Shown piece after piece: positions 57,504 to 64,000 of a stretch of 64,000 nt of DNA. Each line of letters opens with the position of its first letter. The stretch's first letter is position 1. The translations under genes and the position numbers were made by a program. The DNA is from an uncultured Bacilli bacterium (GTDB taxonomy: Bacteria; Bacillota_I; Bacilli_A; RF39; UBA660). The notes under the pieces were generated by a model, which made no database searches, was not told the DNA's origin, and was given only the letters and a program-made list of their open reading frames with translations. The DNA lies in assembly GCA_934096035.1 (NCBI GenBank), contig CAKOKX010000001.1:558001-622000 (forward strand), written 5' to 3'.

Positions 57504-59375
57504 ATGACAGATGAAGCAAAAAAATATATGTATCAAGGCCTTGTTATGGGGTTAAAGAACAATTTAGAACCAGACGAATTTTTGTTGAACAATTTTGAAG
57601 ATGCTCGTAAAAGTGGAACCTTAATTTCTTGTTTAACAGAAATTGAAAGTTTAAATGAAAAAATGAATCGTAGTGAGGATTTTGGAAATTTTGTAAATGA
57701 CTTTTTCGAAAAAATCAAAAATGTTGAAAGTGTTTTATATAGTGACACTTATTTCAGGACAAATACTCAAAATTCTGAATTTTTAAACTGTTTAAATGGC
57801 ATTAAAGAACAATTTAGAGGCTTTAGTGATTTCGTTGGGGCATATAAGTCTTTTAACACTAGCAATGAAATCCTTGCTGATAATGAGGCTTTAAGAAAAG
57901 AAGCTCAAAAACAAAGGGTAGGTATTAAATTAGATAAAAATTTATCTCCGTTAGAAAAAACACTAAGATTAGCAGAAGCGAACGCTCTATACGGGGATAG
58001 ATCTGACGCAGTAAAAGAATATATTGAAGTTAGAAATAAACAAGAAAAAAAATCTGAAGAATTTTTAAATTTAGCACTTAAAGGTATAGATAAAGGTGCA
58101 TTTTTAGAAACATGTAGATTAAATATCAATAATTTAGATAGTTTAAGCAAAAATTTAGCAATTGCTGATCCAGAAACTAGAGACAAGTTAGGTGCCACAA
58201 TTCGTGAATTAAGAGATGTTTTAATTAGATTTAGAAATGAATACCTTTCATATGAAGCTAAATATAATGAAATTTTACATCAAATTGGTTTCAAAAAAAG
58301 TGAATCATCTAAGGAAGAAATTGAAAAGAAAGTAGAAGAATTAGAAGCTAAAATTAATGATTTAGATAAAGCAGAAAAATTAGATGAAGTAGTAGAAGAA
58401 TCTCCAGTTGTTGAACCTGTGAAACCAACACCAAGTCCAACTCCACAACCTCTAGAACCAGTTGCAGAACCTGAAAAAACAACTGAAACAGTAAATATCA
58501 CTACTGATGAAGAATTAGCTAAAGAAATGAAATTATTAAATTCTCATCTTGAAATATCTACAGATGAAAAAGGATTTATTGATGGTATTATTTATGATGG
58601 TGAAAGTAAACTTGTATTACCAAAAGGATTTAGTTATGATAAAGTACTTGGTATAAATAATAAAGTTGATGATAAAACACCATATATTAGTTTACCAGTT
58701 AAAGTTAAAGAAAAAATTAAAACAGCAGATGAACCTTCTAAACAAGAAGAACTTGTTGAACCAACAAAATCTAGTAAAGAAACAAGAAGAGTAGAACCTG
58801 GTAAAAAATATAAAGTTAAAAAAATTCGTCGTGCTGTTGTTGCACCATATGTTAAATCAGTCCTAGGCTTTACAGGATTAGGTGTAGTTTTAGGAATTGC
58901 AGCTGGTGTAGGAGTATCACCTTTACTTCCAATAGCAGCAGTGGGAGCTAGTATCGGCGCAATTGGACAAAAGATATACAATAAAATGGCAGCAAATGGA
59001 ATGGTTGATAAAGAAAATCAAGATAAAAGAGAAAATGATCCTAATTTTGAAGAAGATGTTTGGGGATTAGCGGCAATTGACGCTTTAATTACTAAAGGAA
59101 AGAATTTGTTTAAAAATTTAAAACAAGCTAAAGAAAGAAAAAATGCCGAACCTCAAGAAGAACAACCAGTTGAAACTCCTGTTAAACCTGAACCAGTAGT
59201 TGAAGAACAAAAAGAAGAAACATTAGATACTCCTAGTGAAAGCCAAAATTTTGAAGAAGTATTTAATAAAAGAATAAATGAAATATTTGCAGAACCAGAA
59301 CAAGCCCCTATATTACCTAATATAAATGGTGAAGTATATCCGCTTGGACAAGAAGAAAGCAAGGGAGGAAGATAA
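57504..59375 (+). CDS. large modular protein with Pro-rich linker and glycine-rich hydrophobic hairpin
   Basis: 623 aa, not recognised. Residues about 1-275 are helical, ending in a short coiled coil (KEEIEKKVEELEAKINDLDK). A Pro/Glu linker (about 310-335) follows, then a small domain (EMKLLNSHLEISTDEKGFID). A basic patch leads to a glycine/alanine-rich hydrophobic region (about 465-495: VLGFTGLGVVLGIAAGVGVS) that may insert into membranes. A second Pro/Glu-rich tail ends the protein. The start at 57504 follows GAAGGGA; the longer frame overlaps the promoter. It is coupled with the DUF1292 gene 1 nt later. Confidence 0.65.
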   Translation: MTDEAKKYMYQGLVMGLKNNLEPDEFLLNNFEDARKSGTLISCLTEIESLNEKMNRSEDFGNFVNDFFEKIKNVESVLYSDTYFRTNTQNSEFLNCLNGIKEQFRGFSDFVGAYKSFNTSNEILADNEALRKEAQKQRVGIKLDKNLSPLEKTLRLAEANALYGDRSDAVKEYIEVRNKQEKKSEEFLNLALKGIDKGAFLETCRLNINNLDSLSKNLAIADPETRDKLGATIRELRDVLIRFRNEYLSYEAKYNEILHQIGFKKSESSKEEIEKKVEELEAKINDLDKAEKLDEVVEESPVVEPVKPTPSPTPQPLEPVAEPEKTTETVNITTDEELAKEMKLLNSHLEISTDEKGFIDGIIYDGESKLVLPKGFSYDKVLGINNKVDDKTPYISLPVKVKEKIKTADEPSKQEELVEPTKSSKETRRVEPGKKYKVKKIRRAVVAPYVKSVLGFTGLGVVLGIAAGVGVSPLLPIAAVGASIGAIGQKIYNKMAANGMVDKENQDKRENDPNFEEDVWGLAAIDALITKGKNLFKNLKQAKERKNAEPQEEQPVETPVKPEPVVEEQKEETLDTPSESQNFEEVFNKRINEIFAEPEQAPILPNINGEVYPLGQEESKGGR

Positions 59376-59376
59376 T

Positions 59377-59646
59377 ATGACAGTTGATAGTGTGATAACT
59401 CTTGATAATGATGTAAATTGTTTATTACTTGAAAAAGTCAATTTTGAAACAGATAACTACTTTTTATCAGTAGTTCTTAATGAAGACGAAGAACCAAGTG
59501 ATGAATATGTAATTTTTAAAGAAATAATTGAAAATAACGAAAACTATGTTGAAGCTGTTGCAGATCCAAATCTTCAAGCTAGACTCGTTGAGTTATTTAC
59601 TAAAGAAGTAGGAAAACTAGTAGATAGTATTCCTGAAGAATTTTAG
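59377..59646 (+). CDS. DUF1292-like small acidic protein
   Basis: 89 aa: SVITLDNDVNCLLLEKVNFE, YFLSVVLNEDEEPSDEYVIF, and an acidic C-terminal helix. The pattern resembles the DUF1292 (YrzB-like) family, small soluble proteins of unknown role, usually near yrzL/yrrK. Start 59377 follows GGGAGGAAGATA; the upstream in-frame ATG at 59326 lies in the previous gene without a ribosome-binding site. Confidence 0.68.
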   Translation: MTVDSVITLDNDVNCLLLEKVNFETDNYFLSVVLNEDEEPSDEYVIFKEIIENNENYVEAVADPNLQARLVELFTKEVGKLVDSIPEEF

Positions 59647-59656
59647 TCATAATTCA

Positions 59657-59686
59657 AAAGAAACTGAAAAAAGTTTCTTTTTTTCT
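59657..59686 (+). terminator. terminator
   Basis: AAGAAACT...AGTTTCTT and T tract. Confidence 0.85.
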
Positions 59687-59726
59687 GCATAAATTTATAG
59701 TATAATAAAAATGAAAGGAAGTTTTT

Positions 59727-60152
59727 ATGAATTGGATTTTTTGGCTAGTTTTAGTAATCGTCTTAAGTTTTATAGAAATAGCAACAGTTAGCTTAGTTTC
59801 AATTTGGTTTGTAGCAAGTGGTATAGTAGCAATGATTTTATCATTTTTTATTGAAGATACCGCTATAATTACAACAGTATTTATTTTGCTGGGAATATTT
59901 TTATTAGTTTTATCAAGGCCTATAGTAAATAAATTAAGAAGCAAAGACAATGAAAAAACAAACTTAGATCGTATCATCGGAGAATCTGCCATCGTTACCG
60001 AAGATATAAAGAAAAATGAAGTCGGTGAAGTAAAAGTGGATGGTAAAAGATGGAGTGCTATATCTAAAGAAAAATGTTTAAAAGGCGATAGGGTTAAAAT
60101 TTTAAAAATTGATGGCGTTAAGCTAATAGTAGAAAAGGAGAGTGAAAAGTAA
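59727..60152 (+). CDS. NfeD-like membrane protein
   Basis: 141 aa. Two or three membrane helices (about 3-22, 26-45 and 48-66) are followed by an OB-fold domain (IIGESAIVTEDIKKNEVGEV, GKRWSAIS, GDRVKILKIDGVKLIVE). NfeD proteins partner SPFH/flotillin-type proteins encoded beside them, in membrane microdomain organisation. It overlaps the SPFH gene by one base. GAAAGGAAG precedes the start. Confidence 0.92.
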   Translation: MNWIFWLVLVIVLSFIEIATVSLVSIWFVASGIVAMILSFFIEDTAIITTVFILLGIFLLVLSRPIVNKLRSKDNEKTNLDRIIGESAIVTEDIKKNEVGEVKVDGKRWSAISKEKCLKGDRVKILKIDGVKLIVEKESEK

Positions 60153-61048
60153 TGCCACAAATATTAATAGCTATTTTAATTATAATAGTAATCATCATTA
60201 TACCTAATATTAAGATTGTACCTCAATCAAAATGTTATGTAATTGAAAGACTTGGGTCATATCATACAACATGGCAACATGGACCACATTTTAAAATACC
60301 TTTTATAGATTCTATATCAAATAAGGTAACATTAAAAGAAATTGTTAAAGATTTTGCACCTCAACCAGTGATAACAAAAGATAATGTAACAATGCAAATA
60401 GATACCGTTGTATATTTTCAAATAACAGATGCAAAACTTTATACTTATGGAGTAGATTATCCAGTAAGTGCTATTGAATCTCTTACAGCAACAACTCTAA
60501 GAAATATAATTGGTGAATTAGAACTTGATCAAACTCTTACAAGTAGAGATATTATTAATACTAAAATGAGAGCTATATTAGATGAAGCAACAGATCCATG
60601 GGGAATTAAAGTAAATAGAGTAGAAGTTAAAAATATTTTACCACCTAGAGATATTCAAGAAGCAATGGAAAAGCAAATGCGTGCTGAACGCGAAAGAAGA
60701 GAAAAAATACTTCAAGCTGAAGGAGAAAAGAAATCGAGTATCTTAATTGCTGAAGGTGAAAAAGAAAGTGCTATTTTAAGAGCAGAAGCACAAATGATGA
60801 GTGAAATAAAAGTTGCTGAAGGTAAAGCGGAAGCAATGATTAAAATTAAAGAAGCTGAAGCTAAAGGAATTGAACTTTTAAAAGAAGCCGGAGCTGATGA
60901 ATCAGTAATTCGTTTAAAATCATATGAAGCTTTAGAAAATATTGCCAATGGTAAATCAACTAAAATTATAGTTCCTGCTGACTTGCAAGGGGTGGCAACA
61001 TTTGGAACAACCTTAAAAGAAGTAATTAAAGAAGATAAGAAAAAGTAA
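60152..61048 (+). CDS. SPFH/band-7 protein (paraslipin/QmcA-like)
   Basis: 298 aa. An N-terminal membrane helix (IAILIIIVIIIIPNIKIV), then the band-7 domain: QSKCYVIERLGSYHTTWQHG, HFKIPFIDSI, VVYFQITDAKLYTYGV, ATTLRNIIGELELDQTLTSR and WGIKVNRVEVKNILPPRDI. A long helical region rich in Ala-Glu repeats (KILQAEGEKKSSILIAEGEK) drives oligomerisation. It forms large membrane-anchored ring scaffolds, probably with the NfeD protein. The terminator follows closely. Confidence 0.93.
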   Translation: MPQILIAILIIIVIIIIPNIKIVPQSKCYVIERLGSYHTTWQHGPHFKIPFIDSISNKVTLKEIVKDFAPQPVITKDNVTMQIDTVVYFQITDAKLYTYGVDYPVSAIESLTATTLRNIIGELELDQTLTSRDIINTKMRAILDEATDPWGIKVNRVEVKNILPPRDIQEAMEKQMRAERERREKILQAEGEKKSSILIAEGEKESAILRAEAQMMSEIKVAEGKAEAMIKIKEAEAKGIELLKEAGADESVIRLKSYEALENIANGKSTKIIVPADLQGVATFGTTLKEVIKEDKKK

Positions 61049-61054
61049 AAATGT

Positions 61055-61088
61055 AAAAGTAATATGCAAACCATATTGCTTTTTATAT
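61055..61088 (+). terminator. SPFH gene terminator
   Basis: AAAAGTAATATG pairs with CATATTGCTTTT (one G-T), then T tract. Confidence 0.88.
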
Positions 61089-61290
61089 ATTAGGAAAGTT
61101 ATACTTTCTCTGCAAATAAAAGCCTTGAAATATGGCTAAGCAAATGTTTTGATTAGATTATGGATATAAGCAGAGGCGATCGTCCGAAATTGGTCTGTGG
61201 AGAAACCCAAGGTTTCAATGAAACAGAAAAACGTTATTGTGAAGGTAACACAGTTATTTGAATTTCGTTAGAAATTTAAGTTTTGTGCGT
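61089..61290 (+). ncRNA. possible structured RNA, class unknown
   Basis: A ~200-nt stretch without ORF but with many pairings. GAAAG...CTTTC; CTCTGC (about 61105) with GCAGAG (about 61171); AGCC...GGCT nested; GAAACC-CAA-GGTTTC inside CTGT...ACAG; CAAATAA with TTATTTG closing it; and AATTTC-GTTA-GAAATT near 61261-61277. GC is locally higher than usual for intergenic sequence here. I could not match it to RNase P, tmRNA, SRP, 6S or a known riboswitch. It may be a leader of the surface genes downstream or an independent RNA. Confidence 0.4.
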
Positions 61291-61318
61291 TTGTATATTT
61301 ACATTATAAAAATAATAT
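61291..61318 (+). promoter_or_regulatory. promoter of surface-protein pair
   Basis: TTGTAT 61291-61296, 16 nt, TAATAT 61313-61318. Confidence 0.55.
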
Positions 61319-61373
61319 AGTAAAATTAAATAGTAGAGTAATTTAAATAAAGAATAAGAAAGATGGTTATTGC

Positions 61374-62714
61374 ATGAAACGAAAAATAATATATGTTTTA
61401 TCATTTTTAATAATAGTTTTAACAATTGTTTTGTGTTTACCTCCGAAAGATGAAGAAATTTTAGAAAATACGAGACAAATAAAAAAACAAAATATATTAG
61501 CTATAATGGTGGAAACTGGTAAAAAGACTCAAGTTTATAAAGAATATACATCTGATTCATGGCCAACAGATGGTTACAAATTTAATAGTGAATTATCTGG
61601 TTGCAAAAACGGTGGAGAACTTTCTTGGGATTCTGATAAAAAAATAGTTAATTTAGTGGGTAATAGTGAAGATAAATGCTATGCTTATTTTGATGCGCTT
61701 AATTCCGATGTTATGATAAATATTAGTAATAATCCCACAACCTATGGTAAGTTAGGCAGTTTAACTTGTGATAATAGTACAACATTATATAACCAACAAT
61801 ATAATAGAATAGAAATTTCAGCAATGAGTAGTGACCATATAACATGCAGTTTAAATTATACTGATAGTACATCAAAAACTAACCTTGCAACATATATTAT
61901 TGGACTTTCTGGAACAACACAAGGAACAGGCCAAGTAGTAAATGAAAAAGGATATAGATATGAGGGTAAAAACCCAAATAACTATGTATGGTTCAATAAT
62001 GAATATTGGCGTATAATTGGGGTATTTGATAATACTTCACATGGCCAAAGTGGTAAAAATTTAGTTAAAATTATAAGAGAAGAATTGTTACCTGGTTTAG
62101 CTTTTGATAAAAACAATAGTAGCAACTGGACAACATCATCACTAAGAAGTTTATTAAATGAAAATTATTATAATGCAACAAACGGAACTGAGTCTGGATA
62201 TTGCTATAATTATTCAAATGTAATAACTAATAATTGTAATTATACTAAAATAGGAATTCAAGATAAATATAGAAAAATGATAGCAAATGTAACATGGTAT
62301 TTGGGTGGACACACAACATATAATGTTACTACCGATGCTTTATATGGATATGAAAGAGGAAGTAATGTAGTTTCACCGGCTCCTACAAGCACAACTGGTT
62401 ATATTGGCTTAATGTACCCAAGTGATTATGGTTATTCAGCACTAGCTAGTAGTTGTGCAAGAACAACAAATGTAAGTTCTTATAGAAGCAATGGCTGTTC
62501 AGGTAGCAGTTGGTTATATGGAAAAGGAATTGAGTGGACAATTACCCCTGGTGGAACAGCTAATTATGTCTATTACATAGATAATTATGGTTTTGCTGAT
62601 CGTTATTATGCCAAGTATGGTAACGGAATTAGACCAGTAGTATATCTTGATTCAACAGTATATAAAGTTAGTGGTACTGGAAGTATCGATTCACCATACA
62701 TAATTGGAATGTAA
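61374..62714 (+). CDS. exported surface protein, DUF6273-like, paralogue 1
   Basis: 446 aa. An N-terminal signal anchor (KRKIIYVLSFLIIVLTIVLC) leads to an Asn/Ser/Thr-rich beta region with paired cysteines. The domain shared with its neighbour follows: GYRYEGKNPNNYVWFNNEYW, RIIGVFDNTSHGQSGKNLVK, SSLRSLLNENYY, GYIGLMYPSDYGYSAL, EWTITPGG, GIRPVVYLDSTVY and SIDSPYIIG. The domain resembles that of the 18733 protein, but its C-terminus keeps the normal low-GC codon use. No LPxTG or choline-binding repeats, so it is held by the N-terminal helix. Likely a surface ligand-binding protein. Confidence 0.72.
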   Translation: MKRKIIYVLSFLIIVLTIVLCLPPKDEEILENTRQIKKQNILAIMVETGKKTQVYKEYTSDSWPTDGYKFNSELSGCKNGGELSWDSDKKIVNLVGNSEDKCYAYFDALNSDVMINISNNPTTYGKLGSLTCDNSTTLYNQQYNRIEISAMSSDHITCSLNYTDSTSKTNLATYIIGLSGTTQGTGQVVNEKGYRYEGKNPNNYVWFNNEYWRIIGVFDNTSHGQSGKNLVKIIREELLPGLAFDKNNSSNWTTSSLRSLLNENYYNATNGTESGYCYNYSNVITNNCNYTKIGIQDKYRKMIANVTWYLGGHTTYNVTTDALYGYERGSNVVSPAPTSTTGYIGLMYPSDYGYSALASSCARTTNVSSYRSNGCSGSSWLYGKGIEWTITPGGTANYVYYIDNYGFADRYYAKYGNGIRPVVYLDSTVYKVSGTGSIDSPYIIGM

Positions 62715-62726
62715 TAGGAGGCTAAT

Positions 62727-63860
62727 ATGAACAAAAAGATTAAATTGACAAGCATTTGTATTATATTTTTATTATGTGTTATTGGCTACATTTATAATAC
62801 AAATAATAATATAAGCTTGCAAGATAATAATGTAACTTATGCAATTTCTCTTGACGGAAAAAAAACTTCTTCATTTCCTGCCAGGGGTAGTTATAAAGTG
62901 CAAGTTGAATGCAATAATGCTGTAGGAAAATGGTTATATGACGAATGGAAATTATCAATAGAAGATATGCTGGGCACAAGTACTAGTTGTGATATTGATT
63001 TTACTTCTATAACTACAAAAACATTACTATCTGATTATGTAATTAGCCTAGTCGGTAAAAGCCAAGGAACTGGAAAAGTGATAAATGAAAATGGATATAG
63101 ATATGAAGGAAAAAATCCAAATAATTATATTTGGTTCAACAATGAATATTGGCGAATAATCGGGGTATTTGATAGTGCCACCCATGGACAAGCAGGAAAA
63201 AACTTGGTTAAAATTATAAGAGACAAACAAATAGGTTATCAAACTTGGGATAGTGCAGGCACAAATAATTGGAGTACTTCAAGTTTAAAAAGTCTTTTAA
63301 ATGATTACTATTATAAAGCAACAGATGGTACAAATAGTGGTAAATGTTATGGCTATTCAAATACGGTTACATCAAATTGTAATTACACAAAAAATGGGAT
63401 TCAATCATATTACAGAAATCTTATACAAAGTGTGACATGGCATTTAGGTGGTTACAATTCCATAGCAGTCACAGCAAATAATTTCTATACATATGAAAGA
63501 GGAACTACTGTTAACGGTTCTAATCCAACAACTACAACAGGATATATAGGACTAATGTATCCGAGTGATTTTGGCTACACAGCCTTAGAAAGCGACTGTG
63601 CTAGAACGACTTTACTAAGTGAATATATTACTGTTGCATGTGCTGGTGCCAGTTGGTTATCTGGTAGAAGTTTTGACTTAACATTAACGCAATACACAAC
63701 AAATGCAACACAAACCATATCTATAAGCAGAGAAGGAAAAATAGCTGCTAGAGATGCTATAGGTAATTTTGGAGTTAGTCCAGTATTATATTTGAACTCA
63801 AGTGTTTATCTTGTAGATGGAAATGGATCTTTAGATAATCCTTATATTATTGCAAGTTAG
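62727..63860 (+). CDS. exported surface protein, DUF6273-like, paralogue 2
   Basis: 377 aa, 12 nt after paralogue 1 with AGGAGG upstream. A signal anchor (KLTSICIIFLLCVIGYIYNT) and a short linker domain lead to the same domain: GYRYEGKNPNNYIWFNNEYW, RIIGVFDSATHGQAGKNLVK, SSLKSLLNDYYYKATDG, GYIGLMYPSDFGYTAL. It ends in GVSPVLYLNSSVYLVDGNGS. The EWT-P part is replaced by FDLTLTQYTTNATQTISISR, so the binding face differs most from paralogue 1. The pair looks like a tandem duplication followed by divergence at the C-terminus. Confidence 0.72.
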   Translation: MNKKIKLTSICIIFLLCVIGYIYNTNNNISLQDNNVTYAISLDGKKTSSFPARGSYKVQVECNNAVGKWLYDEWKLSIEDMLGTSTSCDIDFTSITTKTLLSDYVISLVGKSQGTGKVINENGYRYEGKNPNNYIWFNNEYWRIIGVFDSATHGQAGKNLVKIIRDKQIGYQTWDSAGTNNWSTSSLKSLLNDYYYKATDGTNSGKCYGYSNTVTSNCNYTKNGIQSYYRNLIQSVTWHLGGYNSIAVTANNFYTYERGTTVNGSNPTTTTGYIGLMYPSDFGYTALESDCARTTLLSEYITVACAGASWLSGRSFDLTLTQYTTNATQTISISREGKIAARDAIGNFGVSPVLYLNSSVYLVDGNGSLDNPYIIAS

Positions 63861-63907
63861 TTTTACACTAAAAATGTAAACAACTGTAAATCATTAAAAA
63901 TAATTTT

Positions 63908-63938
63908 AAAAAGTAGATATTTAATATTTACTTTTTTT
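63908..63938 (+). terminator. terminator after surface-protein pair
   Basis: AAAAAGTAGATAT-TTA-ATATTTACTTTTT (one G-T) with T tract. Confidence 0.9.
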
Positions 63939-63968
63939 GTGTCTTTTGATAGTATATATATAGGACAG

Positions 63969-63993
63969 TGGTAAACTGTGGGAGAAAGTGGGG
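63969..63993 (+). promoter_or_regulatory. MraZ-box repeats
   Basis: TGGTA (63969-63973), TGGGA (63979-63983) and TGGGG (63989-63993) are spaced exactly 5 nt apart, the arrangement bound by MraZ upstream of mraZ-mraW-fts operons. The AT-rich stretch just before (63946-63964) could hold the promoter. The window stops before any start codon. Confidence 0.65.
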
Positions 63994-64000
63994 GATAGTA

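Noticed and set aside
61089..61290. RNase P RNA, tmRNA, SRP RNA, 6S RNA or c-di-GMP riboswitch
   Set aside because: The conserved cores of these RNAs (for example GAGGAAAGTCC, GGAAGG-type SRP loop, GGGACGCAAAGC) are not present; two GCAAA motifs alone are insufficient for a c-di-GMP call.
1..64000. CRISPR array, rRNA operon, intact insertion sequence or replication origin
   Set aside because: No regularly spaced repeats, rRNA segments, DDE transposase genes or DnaA-box clusters were seen.
1..64000. Mollicutes-type code with TGA as Trp
   Set aside because: Several well-delimited genes (stp, arsR, LiaF-like, methyltransferase neighbours) end in TGA, and Trp positions are TGG.

Overview
The window reads as one contig segment of a low-GC Bacillota (Firmicutes) chromosome. 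Supporting genes are a lipoteichoic-acid-synthase-like sulfatase, a Stp/PrkC pair with PASTA domains, a HrcA-type CIRCE element, a T-box in front of ileS, LiaF-like and ArsR/P1B-ATPase modules, and a clear pro-sigma-K homologue. TGA is used as a stop and TGG for Trp, so the standard bacterial code applies. Tight gene packing, many 1-30 bp overlaps, a ClpB without its N domain, several decayed genes and many membrane-anchored proteins suggest a reduced, host-associated member of the Bacilli (uncultured gut Erysipelotrichia/RF39-like lineages come to mind; this placement is inference). Promoters share a form: TTGnnn, 17 nt, TAtAAT, often with a TGn extended -10.

Layout. 1-7217: the end of rseP, then rplS and lepB, then a 4.6-kb accessory insertion (unknown genes, a decayed lipoprotein gene, a dinD remnant behind a LexA-box promoter, a Nudix hydrolase and a methyltransferase) that separates lepB from rbgA-rnhB. 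7195-18579: a long co-directional housekeeping run (LTA-synthase-like, topA, fmt, pgsA, rlmN, stp, prkC, rsgA, rpe). 18580-24157: a surface protein with a GC-rich C-terminal segment that looks like a diversity-generating-retroelement variable region, priA, and LiaF/DUF4097 envelope-stress proteins. 24311-27165: a broken Panacea toxin-antitoxin-like locus and a zinc-type ArsR/P1B ATPase operon. 27170-31778: CIRCE-clpB, a CYTH protein, rpsP-khpA and an FNT channel.

31775-40160: a pro-sigma-K gene divergent from an 873-aa sigma-70 protein with a ~490-aa C-terminal repeat extension ending in a second region-4-like domain, then polA, mutM and a membrane-anchored serpin. 40161-46238: a relic-rich accessory stretch, a GNAT enzyme, an MBOAT/SGNH polysaccharide-acylation pair and unknown membrane proteins. 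46258-50228: T-box, type-2-like ileS and tRNA-Arg(CCG). 50600-52520: a mobile-element scar with an orphan leader peptide, a truncated serine recombinase, stacked hairpins, a zinc-ribbon gene, and a 29-aa cationic peptide gene followed by a small hairpin RNA. 52530-61048: yqeG, yqeH, mutL, yceD-rpmF, an unknown 623-aa protein, a DUF1292 protein and nfeD with an SPFH protein. 61049-64000: a possibly structured RNA, two tandem surface-protein paralogues related to the 18.7-kb protein, and MraZ-type repeats at the edge, implying that the division (dcw) cluster starts just outside.

The most unusual items are the double-region-4 sigma factor beside sigma-K, the apparent retroelement-diversified surface protein (no reverse transcriptase lies in the window), and the cationic-peptide/small-RNA cassette.
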